Of a DNA stretch of 7,826 bases, positions 1 through 7,522 are shown piece after piece. A model generated the notes under the pieces. The model saw nothing but the letters and a program-made list of their open reading frames with translations, did no database searches and had not been told where the DNA came from. Location of the stretch: NCBI GenBank assembly GCA_905182385.1, contig CAJJBS010000140.1:5261-13086 (forward strand). Reading direction: 5' to 3'. Position 1 is the stretch's first letter. Each line of letters starts with the position of its first letter. Both the position numbers and the translations under genes were made by a program. Origin of the DNA: Fidelibacterota bacterium TCS55 (GTDB taxonomy: Bacteria; Fidelibacterota; Marinisomatia; Marinisomatales; TCS55).

Positions 1-75
1 TTTTTTTGATTTATAAATGAACAATGTAATTTAATTAGTAAATTATTAGGCTGCTTTAAGAGAAAAATTTAAATC

Positions 76-1062
76 ATGAAATACCAATCAAATATTTGGC
101 TAACGCGACTTTCAAAACTCACTGTTTTTTCAACGCTATTTTTAATATTTGTAGGAGCATTAGTGAAAAGTCACGAAGTGGGTTTATCTGTTCCAGATTG
201 GCCTACAACCTATGGAAAACAAATGTTTGCTTTTCCTCTTTCTGAAATGGTTGGTGGAATATTTTATGAACATGGCCATAGAGTCTTGGCAACTATTATA
301 GGTTTTTTTACTTTACTGCAAGCTATTTGGATTGGTTTTTCAAATGTTCCTTTTTGGCTTAAGAGATTAGGATTATTAGCATTAGGAGTAGTTGTCTTAC
401 AAGGAATATTTGGTGGAATAACTGTTCTATTTTATCTACCTCCAGCTGTATCAATGATTCATGGTATACTAGCTCAAACTTTTTTTATTATTACGATAAT
501 TATTGCTTATTCTCTTTCAAATGAACGAAATAAACGTGAAGAAATGGGATATAACAAGAACATTAAAAAGGGTTCTCTCTTTTTGATTAGTTTTGTTTAT
601 TTTCAGTTAATCCTTGGAGCATTAATGCGTCACACTGCTTCTGGTCTGGCTATCCCAGACTTTCCAACAATGGGAGGACTATGGTTTCCAACTTTTTCGG
701 AATCAATGATAAATAATATTAATGTTGAGCTATTTGATATGGACTGGGGTATGGTTTCTAAAAATCAAGTAATTATTCACTTTATGCATCGATTAGGTGC
801 ACTGATTGTTTCAGCTTTTATTGGATATTTTTTCTATAAAAATAATTCAGTGATTAATAAAAATAAGACTCTGAATAAAACTAAATGGCTTATTATTATT
901 GTTTTGGTTATTCAAGTTATTTTAGGAGCTTTAACAATATTAACTGAAAAAGCACCATATGTGGCAAGCTTCCATGTAGTGAATGGTGCTGCTTTATTGG
1001 GACTTAGTATTCTTCTTGTTTTAAGATCTCATCCAATACAATTTTCAAAATGGATTAAATGA
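76..1062 (+). CDS. ctaA: Heme A synthase (CtaA/COX15 family)
   Basis: Integral membrane enzyme that oxidises the C8 methyl of heme O to a formyl group, giving heme A for aa3/caa3-type cytochrome c oxidase. The 328-residue protein has about eight hydrophobic segments and the family's internal two-fold repeat: PDWPTTYG (residues 40-47) in the first half is echoed by PDFPTMGG (194-201) in the second. The heme-ligand histidines sit in the expected helices: EHGHR with H66/H68, MIHG with H129, HFMHR with H235/H238, and SFH with H300; E65 is the conserved acidic residue beside the first His. The protein contains no cysteine at all, so it lacks the extracellular Cys pair of the Bacillus-type enzyme. 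It opens the operon, and its TGA overlaps the ctaB start by 4 bp (ATGA), implying translational coupling. The ATG at 76 has only a weak purine-rich stretch upstream (AAGAGAAA). Family assignment is secure. Confidence 0.95.
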   Translation: MKYQSNIWLTRLSKLTVFSTLFLIFVGALVKSHEVGLSVPDWPTTYGKQMFAFPLSEMVGGIFYEHGHRVLATIIGFFTLLQAIWIGFSNVPFWLKRLGLLALGVVVLQGIFGGITVLFYLPPAVSMIHGILAQTFFIITIIIAYSLSNERNKREEMGYNKNIKKGSLFLISFVYFQLILGALMRHTASGLAIPDFPTMGGLWFPTFSESMINNINVELFDMDWGMVSKNQVIIHFMHRLGALIVSAFIGYFFYKNNSVINKNKTLNKTKWLIIIVLVIQVILGALTILTEKAPYVASFHVVNGAALLGLSILLVLRSHPIQFSKWIK

Positions 1063-1940
1063 AATTTAAAAAAGAAAAAGCGAAGTCAATTTTTCGTGTT
1101 TATTTAGAATTATGTAAATTGAATATTTTATCTCTTGTATTAGTATCTACATTTTTAGGTTACTATTTAGGTAATAATGGTATTGGTGAATTATCTAGAA
1201 TATTATATACTCTTTTAGGTACATCTCTTACAGCTGCAGGTTCTGGTGCCTTAAACCACTACTTAGAACGTGATTCAGATAAATACATGGAAAGGACAAA
1301 AAACAGACCATTGCCAGCGGGTCTCATCTCTCCGTTAAATGTAATTATATTTGGTATATTTATGATATTAGGTGGTAGTCTTTTATTAGTATATAAAATT
1401 AATTTACTTACAGGTTTTTTATCTCTTTTAACCTCATTTTTATATGTTGTTGTTTATACTCCTTTAAAGCGTATTACGTGGCTTAATACTTCGGTAGGCT
1501 CTATCCCTGGAGCAATGCCAATTATTGGTGGTTGGACAGCAGCTACTGGAGAGATTGGAACTATGGCTTGGATTCTTTTTGGCTTAATGTATCTTTGGCA
1601 ACATCCTCATTTTTATTCAATTGCATGGATGTGCAAAGAAGATTATGCTGCGGCTAAGTTCAAAATGCTTCCTGTTATTGAAAATGATGGTAGTAGAACT
1701 ATAAGACAAATATTTTGGCATTTATTATTAATGATACCTGTTTCATTATTACCTGTAATTGAGGGGACTTTAGGTTTTTTTTATTTATTTAGCGTAACTA
1801 TTATTTCATGTGCTTTTTTCTTATCAGCCATTCCTTTAGCAAAAAATAAATCAAGAAAAAGTGCTCTCTTATTATTAAAATCTTCTGTTTTATATTTACC
1901 TGTTTTACTTATTATAATTATTATTGATTTGAAAGTTTAA
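1059..1940 (+). CDS. ctaB: Heme O synthase (protoheme IX farnesyltransferase)
   Basis: UbiA-superfamily membrane prenyltransferase (CtaB/CyoE/COX10) that transfers a farnesyl group from farnesyl diphosphate to the vinyl side chain of protoheme IX, making the heme O used by the upstream-encoded CtaA. The 293-residue length is typical, and the protein is a run of hydrophobic helices. The first diphosphate/Mg-binding motif is N66-x3-E70-R-D72-x-D74, followed by MERTKNRPLP (77-86). The second conserved block is YTPLKRITWLNTSVGSIPG (133-151), and the third is WQHPHFYSIAW (180-190) followed by EDYAAAKFKMLPV (194-206). All are close to the family consensus; Glu in place of the first Asp of the N-x3-D motif is common in CtaB. 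It starts inside the ctaA stop codon (ATGA) and ends 2 bp before the SCO gene, so it is the second gene of one operon. Confidence 0.96.
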   Translation: MKFKKEKAKSIFRVYLELCKLNILSLVLVSTFLGYYLGNNGIGELSRILYTLLGTSLTAAGSGALNHYLERDSDKYMERTKNRPLPAGLISPLNVIIFGIFMILGGSLLLVYKINLLTGFLSLLTSFLYVVVYTPLKRITWLNTSVGSIPGAMPIIGGWTAATGEIGTMAWILFGLMYLWQHPHFYSIAWMCKEDYAAAKFKMLPVIENDGSRTIRQIFWHLLLMIPVSLLPVIEGTLGFFYLFSVTIISCAFFLSAIPLAKNKSRKSALLLLKSSVLYLPVLLIIIIIDLKV

Positions 1941-1942
1941 AA

Positions 1943-2524
1943 ATGAATCAAAAAACACGTTTTATTATATATGCATTAGTTGCAATTATTATTTTGATTA
2001 CTTTCTTTTTGAAAGAATCAAATGTAATTAATGATTTACCTATCACTGGTACTGTACCAAACTTTGAATTTACAGATAGTAATGGAGAAACTATTACTCG
2101 TGAAGATATGGAGGGTAAAGTATGGGTTGCAGATTTTATTTTTACTACATGTACAATGGCTTGTCCAATTATGACAGGTAATATGAACATCATACATAAA
2201 TCTTTTAAAAAAGATAATAATGTTAGAATTGTTTCAATTTCTGTTTACCCAGAGTACGATACTCCAGATATTTTAAAAGAGTACGCGTCAAGATATGATG
2301 CAAATACAGATCGATGGCATTTCCTTACAGGGCCGGAAGAATCAGTTAAGAATATTATTAAAACAGGTTTTAAGATTGGAGATTATGAAGATATTATCTT
2401 TCATAGTGAGAAATTTGCATTGGTTGATATAAAAGGACAAATACGTGGATACTATAGTGGAATGAAGACTGAAGATATGTCTCAATTAAAAAAAGATATT
2501 AAAAAATTATTGAAAGAAGGTTAA
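1943..2524 (+). CDS. SCO1/SenC family copper/redox protein for cytochrome oxidase assembly
   Basis: A 193-residue membrane-anchored thioredoxin-fold protein. An N-terminal hydrophobic segment (about 7-22) acts as an uncleaved anchor and places the domain outside the cytoplasmic membrane. The SCO signature FTTCTMACP carries the Cu-binding/redox pair C70 and C74, and the third metal ligand is H154 in the FHSEKFALVD block (153-162). YPEYDTPDILKEYA (102-115) matches the family's DPERDTPE region, but the Asp before Pro-Glu is Tyr102 here. SCO proteins deliver copper to, or keep reduced the thiols of, the CuA centre of oxidase subunit II. The two heme A genes immediately upstream support that role. 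It lies 2 bp after ctaB, and its stop shares one base with the next ATG. The short minus-strand frame antisense to its start is a shadow. Confidence 0.93.
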   Translation: MNQKTRFIIYALVAIIILITFFLKESNVINDLPITGTVPNFEFTDSNGETITREDMEGKVWVADFIFTTCTMACPIMTGNMNIIHKSFKKDNNVRIVSISVYPEYDTPDILKEYASRYDANTDRWHFLTGPEESVKNIIKTGFKIGDYEDIIFHSEKFALVDIKGQIRGYYSGMKTEDMSQLKKDIKKLLKEG

Positions 2525-3042
2525 TGGTAAACCAAGATCAATTCTGGTTAAGAATCATATATGTTATATCAGTTATTATTTCTGCAGCTGTTGCATTCTT
2601 GATATTAGGTCCAAGGCCAGAAGGGATGGAAGGTACTTTAGATGTATCCATATTACCCGTTGTTAATGCAACATTAAATGGTATAACTACAATTTTATTG
2701 CTATATGGATATATTTTAATTCGTCAAAAAAAACGACAGAAACATAAAACAATTATGCTGATTGCATTTGCAACATCTAGTGCATTTTTAGTAAGCTATA
2801 TTATTTATCACTGGTTTAAAGCAGGCCCAAAGCAATATGTAGGTGCTTATAATGAAATTTATTTATTTATTCTTTTAACTCATATTGTGTTGGCGTCAAT
2901 AATAATTCCATTAGCACTAATAACACTTTATAGGGGATGGACTGATAATTTATCTAAACATAGAAAGATAGCTAAAATTACTTTTCCATTATGGCTTTAT
3001 GTCTCCATAACAGGAGTTGTAATTTATTATATGCTCTACTAA
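2524..3042 (+). CDS. DUF420 membrane protein (CtaM/YozB-like oxidase biogenesis factor)
   Basis: A 172-residue polytopic membrane protein with about five hydrophobic segments (roughly 8-28, 46-66, 75-97, 112-134, 150-171). It matches the DUF420 pattern: LPVVNATLNG (44-53), an IRQKKRQKHKTIM stretch with H74, SYIIYH with H96, LLTHIVLA with H120, KHRKIAK with H146, and the closing FPLWLYVSITGVVIYYML. The four histidines fall at the positions that recur in the family and could bind a metal or heme; that is inference. Bacillus and Staphylococcus homologues (YozB/CtaM) are required for functional aa3-type oxidase, which agrees with this operon. The ATG overlaps the SCO stop (TAATG), and AGAAGG at 2515-2520 is a clear though closely spaced ribosome-binding site. 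Its TAA overlaps the stop of the convergent giant gene. The family is secure; the exact biochemical step is unknown. Confidence 0.9.
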   Translation: MVNQDQFWLRIIYVISVIISAAVAFLILGPRPEGMEGTLDVSILPVVNATLNGITTILLLYGYILIRQKKRQKHKTIMLIAFATSSAFLVSYIIYHWFKAGPKQYVGAYNEIYLFILLTHIVLASIIIPLALITLYRGWTDNLSKHRKIAKITFPLWLYVSITGVVIYYMLY

Positions 3043-6000
3043 AGTTTTTTTACAAGTCCACCAAACTTTTGATTTATTTTAAATCCTAACTTATAAAATA
3101 ATCCAGATTGAAAAAATCCAACAGTAAGAAATTTAATCTTCTTTATTTTAAGACGTTGGAAAAGGTCTTGGATTAATTTAATACTCAAATTTTTATTTCT
3201 ATATTTTTGCGTTAATATAATTTTTTCTAAATGTACAATCCCAGGACTTATAGATCTCGAAAAAACGCCACCAACTAAAGAATCTTTTTTATTAAAAATT
3301 AGAAGAAACTCATGATTTGATTCAAATTGAACTTCTAATTTTGCTTCAATAAGTTCAGTGTGAAACTTTGCAACTTCTTTAGGATGGTACGGTGGTCTAA
3401 TTTTATAAAGATCACTAAATTTATCTTCAACTAGCACAACTAAATCAAGTTTAGTTTTATCTCCTATATCACGTGATATAAGTTCAGCATAATCTGCTGC
3501 ATCAACATGTTCAAATACAAGACGCGTCAGAAAATATTTTTCAGAATCAGTAAGCTCAATTTGATCGTGGATTTGATGAAGTTTTAAGTTTAAAATTTCA
3601 TCCGTAACTGTTTCAAATCTCATCTGATTCATTAACCCCTTTAATTTTATTAATAATTCAGGTTTTGTATCTTTAAATGCTGTCATAAGAAAAAAACGAA
3701 TTCTTGTTTCTGGATATTTTTGACTTAATAATTGGAGTTTATAATCTGTATATAAATCCTGAATGATAACACCTTTTGCTTTGTGTGTTGCATTAGGATT
3801 TAAATCAAGCCAACGTTGATATCTAAGAGAAGCAAAAACGAGAGATTTTCTTAAAAGTCCAAATTCATCAACATCTTTTAAAAATGATAAAATTCTTTGT
3901 TTGGTAAGTCCTGTAATTTTATTTGTTTTTTTAATTTTATTTAATAGAAATGTACCTTCTTTATTACCAAAAACTTCTAAGATAATTGTAAATAATATTT
4001 CCCACTCAGCCATTTTCTTTAAACCTGGAAATTTTCCTTCAGTATCTAAAATAAATTTTTGATATAGTATAATAATAACCTCATCAATAGTATTAGTTTT
4101 TGTTCGTCCAGAGATTGAGATTAAGCGTGTACCAGTATAATAATCATATTCAGGTATAATTACATTTCTTGGAGAAGCATCTAAAATCATTTGAGTTTGA
4201 CCTGAGTTTTTCCAAAACTCTAAGTATGCTGCTATTCCATTCCATATAAAATGCAACCACCTCATTTGCCATCGATCAGGATAAATTTCAGATGCTATTT
4301 CAGCTTGATTTCTTTCTAGGTATTGAAGGACCGTTTCACCTGGAATATATTCTTCAGAAAAAATATCATTTTTTATCCAAATTGAACCCAAATCTTCTAC
4401 AAGTTTTTGGTTAGTTGTACTAGCTCCAATTAAAATTAACCAATTTGTCTCTCTTTTAAATTGAGATTTATCTAAGTTATTGTTAACATTAATTACAAAA
4501 TTAAATGCACGATTATCTCTAAGTTGAACAAGAATTCTCACAATCATTTTCCCATGTCCTTGACCAATTAAAGTACACCAAATTCCTTCATCTGAAATAT
4601 CGCTTAATAATATTTTAGATCCATTTGAAAAAATAAAAATAGATTCTCTAATTAGAGTTGAGTTTTTGATTGCAATTTTAATTTTCTTTTTTAAATCATT
4701 TGGAATATTATTATCAAATTGAATGATTGAATTCCATTTAAAATCTGATTCATAAATATTATTAATTATTGTTTTTCTAAACTCTTTATTTAATTTACTT
4801 CTATTATCTCTTGCCACTTTAGATAGAGTTTTATTATTTGAAACTAAAACCCAAAGAGTAAGCTGACCTCTTACCAACATATAGTACTTGGGATTAAATT
4901 GTACTAGATATGTAATCATTTGAATTAAGTGTCTGCCAATTAAAATATCTGTATTGGTCATTTTTATTTTATCTCTATAATTATTTAATAATGTAAAAAT
5001 AGAGTTCAAATGTTTAGAGTTTATAGTATCAAGATTGAAATTTTTGAATACTTTAAAATTTTTAGATGAGATAAAAAGATTGATAAACATATCCCCATCA
5101 ATATTTGGTGTAAGTATTTCTAGTGCATTTATCCAATTATTTTGATTTGGATGTAGCTGAAGTTTTAATAATAATTCTTTTATTATTAATTGATGATTTG
5201 GAGACGATATAGCATTACTTAAATATTTTAATGACGAGTTAATATTATCTTTAGTAAATATATTATATGCAGCTTTATGTAAATTGTTAATGGATGCCAC
5301 TCCATCACTATAATTAACTGAAATATCTTCTTTAATCTTATTAAACGGGAGTGACTCATAGTCAAGAGTAAAGCTCTTGTACGGCTCAAATGAAATTGCT
5401 CTAAAAATTATATCTCCAATAAAGTCAACAAAAGGTTGATTCCCAATCCAAAGGTTAGGGTCTCGAATTAATTTTTCAATACTTATAGTATTCTCTGATG
5501 TGTGGTAATAAAAATTTCCAATTTGTAATTTTGTTTTAGTCCACTTTAATTTGAGTTTACTTTTTAATTTGTATTGAAATACATATTTTCCATCCCATTT
5601 TACATCTCCACGAATAAGACTTTTATCTCTTAAAATCCAATTAGGTATTCGAATTTCATAATTGCCATTAATTAAACTAACATAGTTTTTTTCATACATT
5701 GGTTTGATGATATCATTAAAATTATTAATTATATTTTTTCGCTTATATGTATTCTTAGTTGTTAATTCATTGTGATCATGTTCAAAATCTCTAGAGATTA
5801 TCGCATAATTAACAATTCTTTCATAAGATGCTAGAAATGAATTAACTGAAAAAACTAATGAGCTATAATAAGTTCGTTTTTCATTTGATAACATTTTGTC
5901 TATATTAATGGATTTATTTTTATGATCAGGATATAAAAGTATTGTGTTGAACTCTTTACCGTCACCAACAAGGAAAACAGATTTTATTGCTTCAAAATCT

Positions 6001-7499
6001 TGAAAAAGATTTTCTATTTTTTGAGGTGAAATTGTTTGGCCTCGACTATTTTTATAGATTTCTTTTTTTCGATCTACAATGAAATAATGGCCTTTTTTAT
6101 AATTAAAGATATCTCCTGTATGAAACCATCCATCCATAAATGAGCCATCAATTTTATCTTTATAGTAGCCTTTAGTAACATAATCTCCTTGTATTAACAA
6201 CTCATTATCTTTTGCTAATTTTAATTTAATTCCTGGAAGAGCTTTTCCTACAGAATTATCTAAATAATTATTAGGAGGTGTCATTGTTATTCCGCCTGTT
6301 GCTTCAGTCATACCATATCCACTAAGAAGAACAATTTTATTTTTATTAAAAAATTTAAAAACATCTGGATCTAAAAATCCTGCGGCCGATAATCCCCATT
6401 TTAATTTTCCTCCAGTAATCACATTAGTTTTATTTTGAATCTCTTCATTCGTAGATCTATCAATAGAAAGAGACGAGTTAATATGTTCTTGGATTTGAAT
6501 CCATCTTTTAGGTATAGATATAAAAATTGAAGGTTTTGCAAGTTTAAAATCTCTTAATAGATTTTTGAAAGATGTTGATTCTGTAAATGTGTACGTAGCT
6601 CCCCAGAATAATGCTCCAATCATTTCAAACCAACGTCCAAACGTATGATATAAAGGTAAATAACATAAAAATCCATCATTTGGACCGATGTTAGGTAGAG
6701 CTAAGGAACGTGCAAATCGTTTTGAGACTATATTTATTTGATTAAACTGAATTCCTTTTGGATTGTCAGTTGTACCCGAGGTATACATAATACTTAAGAG
6801 TGAGTCCAGAGCTTTTAAATTTGGTGGAACTACTTTATGCTTTAAACATTTATTCCAAAAATTAGCCCAATTATTTTTATTATCTATATTAATTAAGCTT
6901 AGATTTTGACTTTTAAATTTTGATTCGATTAGAAGATCTCTAGCTTGATCGCCACCTATGAATAGATTAGTAATTTCAGCATGATTTATGACATACTTTA
7001 AATGTTCTGATGATAAGTTTAAGGGAACAGGGACAACTTTAATCCCATATACTAAACATGCTAAATCTATTAGTGCTCCATTTATATGATTGGGTGTTAA
7101 AATTCCAACTGTATCAGAATCATTGAGAGTATTTTGAAAATATGAACCTAAAATTTTAACTTTGCTCCAAGTCTCTTTAAAAGAGATTGAAATAAGGTTC
7201 TTATTTGAAATTATCTGGAAAAATGTTTTATCACTGTAACGCTTTGCCCTTTGTTCTAAAATATTTGATATTTGATAATTTGATTTTTTTATTAATTTTG
7301 ATAATAAATTGAACCAATCATTCACTCTATCATTTTTATATATAATTTTATTTACTTTAGGAAGATGTCCAATTTCTAAAAAATCGTGAATAGACTTTGG
7401 ATCACCAACTTCAATTAAAATATTAGCACTATCAAATAATTTTTTAACAGTCCAATTTTCATCAAATACGTTTTTTATGATTTTATCAATATTAATCAT
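3039..7499 (-). CDS. Giant multidomain protein: AMP-forming acyl-CoA synthetase, kinase-like segment, C-terminal GNAT
   Basis: About 1486 residues. I chose the ATG at 7499; an in-frame TTG two codons upstream (7505) is possible, and neither has a clear Shine-Dalgarno. Residues ~73-600 are an ANL-superfamily adenylation domain of the long-chain acyl-CoA synthetase type: P-loop YTSGTTDNPKG (239-249), LPLYHTFGR (281-289), YGMTEATGG (395-403), DGWFHTGD (456-463) and VDRKKEIYKNSRGQTISP (475-492). Ordinary family members are about 550-650 residues, so roughly 880 residues are extra. Residues ~600-950 are Asn/Lys-rich, mostly helical and unrecognised. Residues ~950-1140 show kinase-like landmarks: IGQGHGK (978-984), EEYIPGETV (1049-1057) and DASPRN (1107-1112). 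Residues ~1140-1390 are unrecognised. Residues ~1394-1486 resemble a GNAT acyltransferase, ending with FYKLGF (1468-1473). No signal peptide or membrane helix is apparent, so it is probably cytoplasmic. Expected chemistry is ATP-dependent activation of a fatty acid; the role of the extra domains is unknown. It stands alone on its strand. Confidence 0.85.
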   Translation of the reverse strand: MINIDKIIKNVFDENWTVKKLFDSANILIEVGDPKSIHDFLEIGHLPKVNKIIYKNDRVNDWFNLLSKLIKKSNYQISNILEQRAKRYSDKTFFQIISNKNLISISFKETWSKVKILGSYFQNTLNDSDTVGILTPNHINGALIDLACLVYGIKVVPVPLNLSSEHLKYVINHAEITNLFIGGDQARDLLIESKFKSQNLSLINIDNKNNWANFWNKCLKHKVVPPNLKALDSLLSIMYTSGTTDNPKGIQFNQINIVSKRFARSLALPNIGPNDGFLCYLPLYHTFGRWFEMIGALFWGATYTFTESTSFKNLLRDFKLAKPSIFISIPKRWIQIQEHINSSLSIDRSTNEEIQNKTNVITGGKLKWGLSAAGFLDPDVFKFFNKNKIVLLSGYGMTEATGGITMTPPNNYLDNSVGKALPGIKLKLAKDNELLIQGDYVTKGYYKDKIDGSFMDGWFHTGDIFNYKKGHYFIVDRKKEIYKNSRGQTISPQKIENLFQDFEAIKSVFLVGDGKEFNTILLYPDHKNKSINIDKMLSNEKRTYYSSLVFSVNSFLASYERIVNYAIISRDFEHDHNELTTKNTYKRKNIINNFNDIIKPMYEKNYVSLINGNYEIRIPNWILRDKSLIRGDVKWDGKYVFQYKLKSKLKLKWTKTKLQIGNFYYHTSENTISIEKLIRDPNLWIGNQPFVDFIGDIIFRAISFEPYKSFTLDYESLPFNKIKEDISVNYSDGVASINNLHKAAYNIFTKDNINSSLKYLSNAISSPNHQLIIKELLLKLQLHPNQNNWINALEILTPNIDGDMFINLFISSKNFKVFKNFNLDTINSKHLNSIFTLLNNYRDKIKMTNTDILIGRHLIQMITYLVQFNPKYYMLVRGQLTLWVLVSNNKTLSKVARDNRSKLNKEFRKTIINNIYESDFKWNSIIQFDNNIPNDLKKKIKIAIKNSTLIRESIFIFSNGSKILLSDISDEGIWCTLIGQGHGKMIVRILVQLRDNRAFNFVINVNNNLDKSQFKRETNWLILIGASTTNQKLVEDLGSIWIKNDIFSEEYIPGETVLQYLERNQAEIASEIYPDRWQMRWLHFIWNGIAAYLEFWKNSGQTQMILDASPRNVIIPEYDYYTGTRLISISGRTKTNTIDEVIIILYQKFILDTEGKFPGLKKMAEWEILFTIILEVFGNKEGTFLLNKIKKTNKITGLTKQRILSFLKDVDEFGLLRKSLVFASLRYQRWLDLNPNATHKAKGVIIQDLYTDYKLQLLSQKYPETRIRFFLMTAFKDTKPELLIKLKGLMNQMRFETVTDEILNLKLHQIHDQIELTDSEKYFLTRLVFEHVDAADYAELISRDIGDKTKLDLVVLVEDKFSDLYKIRPPYHPKEVAKFHTELIEAKLEVQFESNHEFLLIFNKKDSLVGGVFSRSISPGIVHLEKIILTQKYRNKNLSIKLIQDLFQRLKIKKIKFLTVGFFQSGLFYKLGFKINQKFGGLVKKL

Positions 7500-7522
7500 A
7501 TTCAAAATTAAAATAATTAGTC

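Noticed and set aside
1..75. Possible promoter or end of an upstream gene before ctaA (T-run at 1-7, TTGATT at 6-11, TAATTT at 27-32)
   Set aside because: The two boxes are only 15 bp apart and match poorly in a nearly all-AT stretch. All three plus frames hit a stop within the first 20 bases, so an upstream gene end cannot be confirmed or excluded. The operon promoter may lie outside the window.
1948..2193. An 81-codon open frame on the minus strand inside the SCO gene
   Set aside because: It is fully antisense to the well-supported SCO coding sequence, including its CxxxC motif, and its translation shows no recognisable domain. It is a shadow of a real gene.
3020..3060. Possible bidirectional terminator at the convergent gene ends
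   Set aside because: There is a seven-base T-run at 3045-3051, but I found no stable inverted repeat in front of it on either strand.
4080..5700. A PEP/pyruvate-binding (pyruvate phosphate dikinase-type) domain in the middle of the giant protein
   Set aside because: I looked for its Gly-rich entry and VRSS-type motif between residues 600 and 1140 and did not find them; the kinase-like landmarks fit better.
7503..7510. TAATTTTG on the minus strand, an exact fit to the Bacteroidota -7 pattern TAnnTTTG
   Set aside because: It lies only four bases before the ATG at 7499 and overlaps the alternative TTG start, so initiation from it would fall inside the coding region. Such a match is expected by chance in AT-rich DNA.
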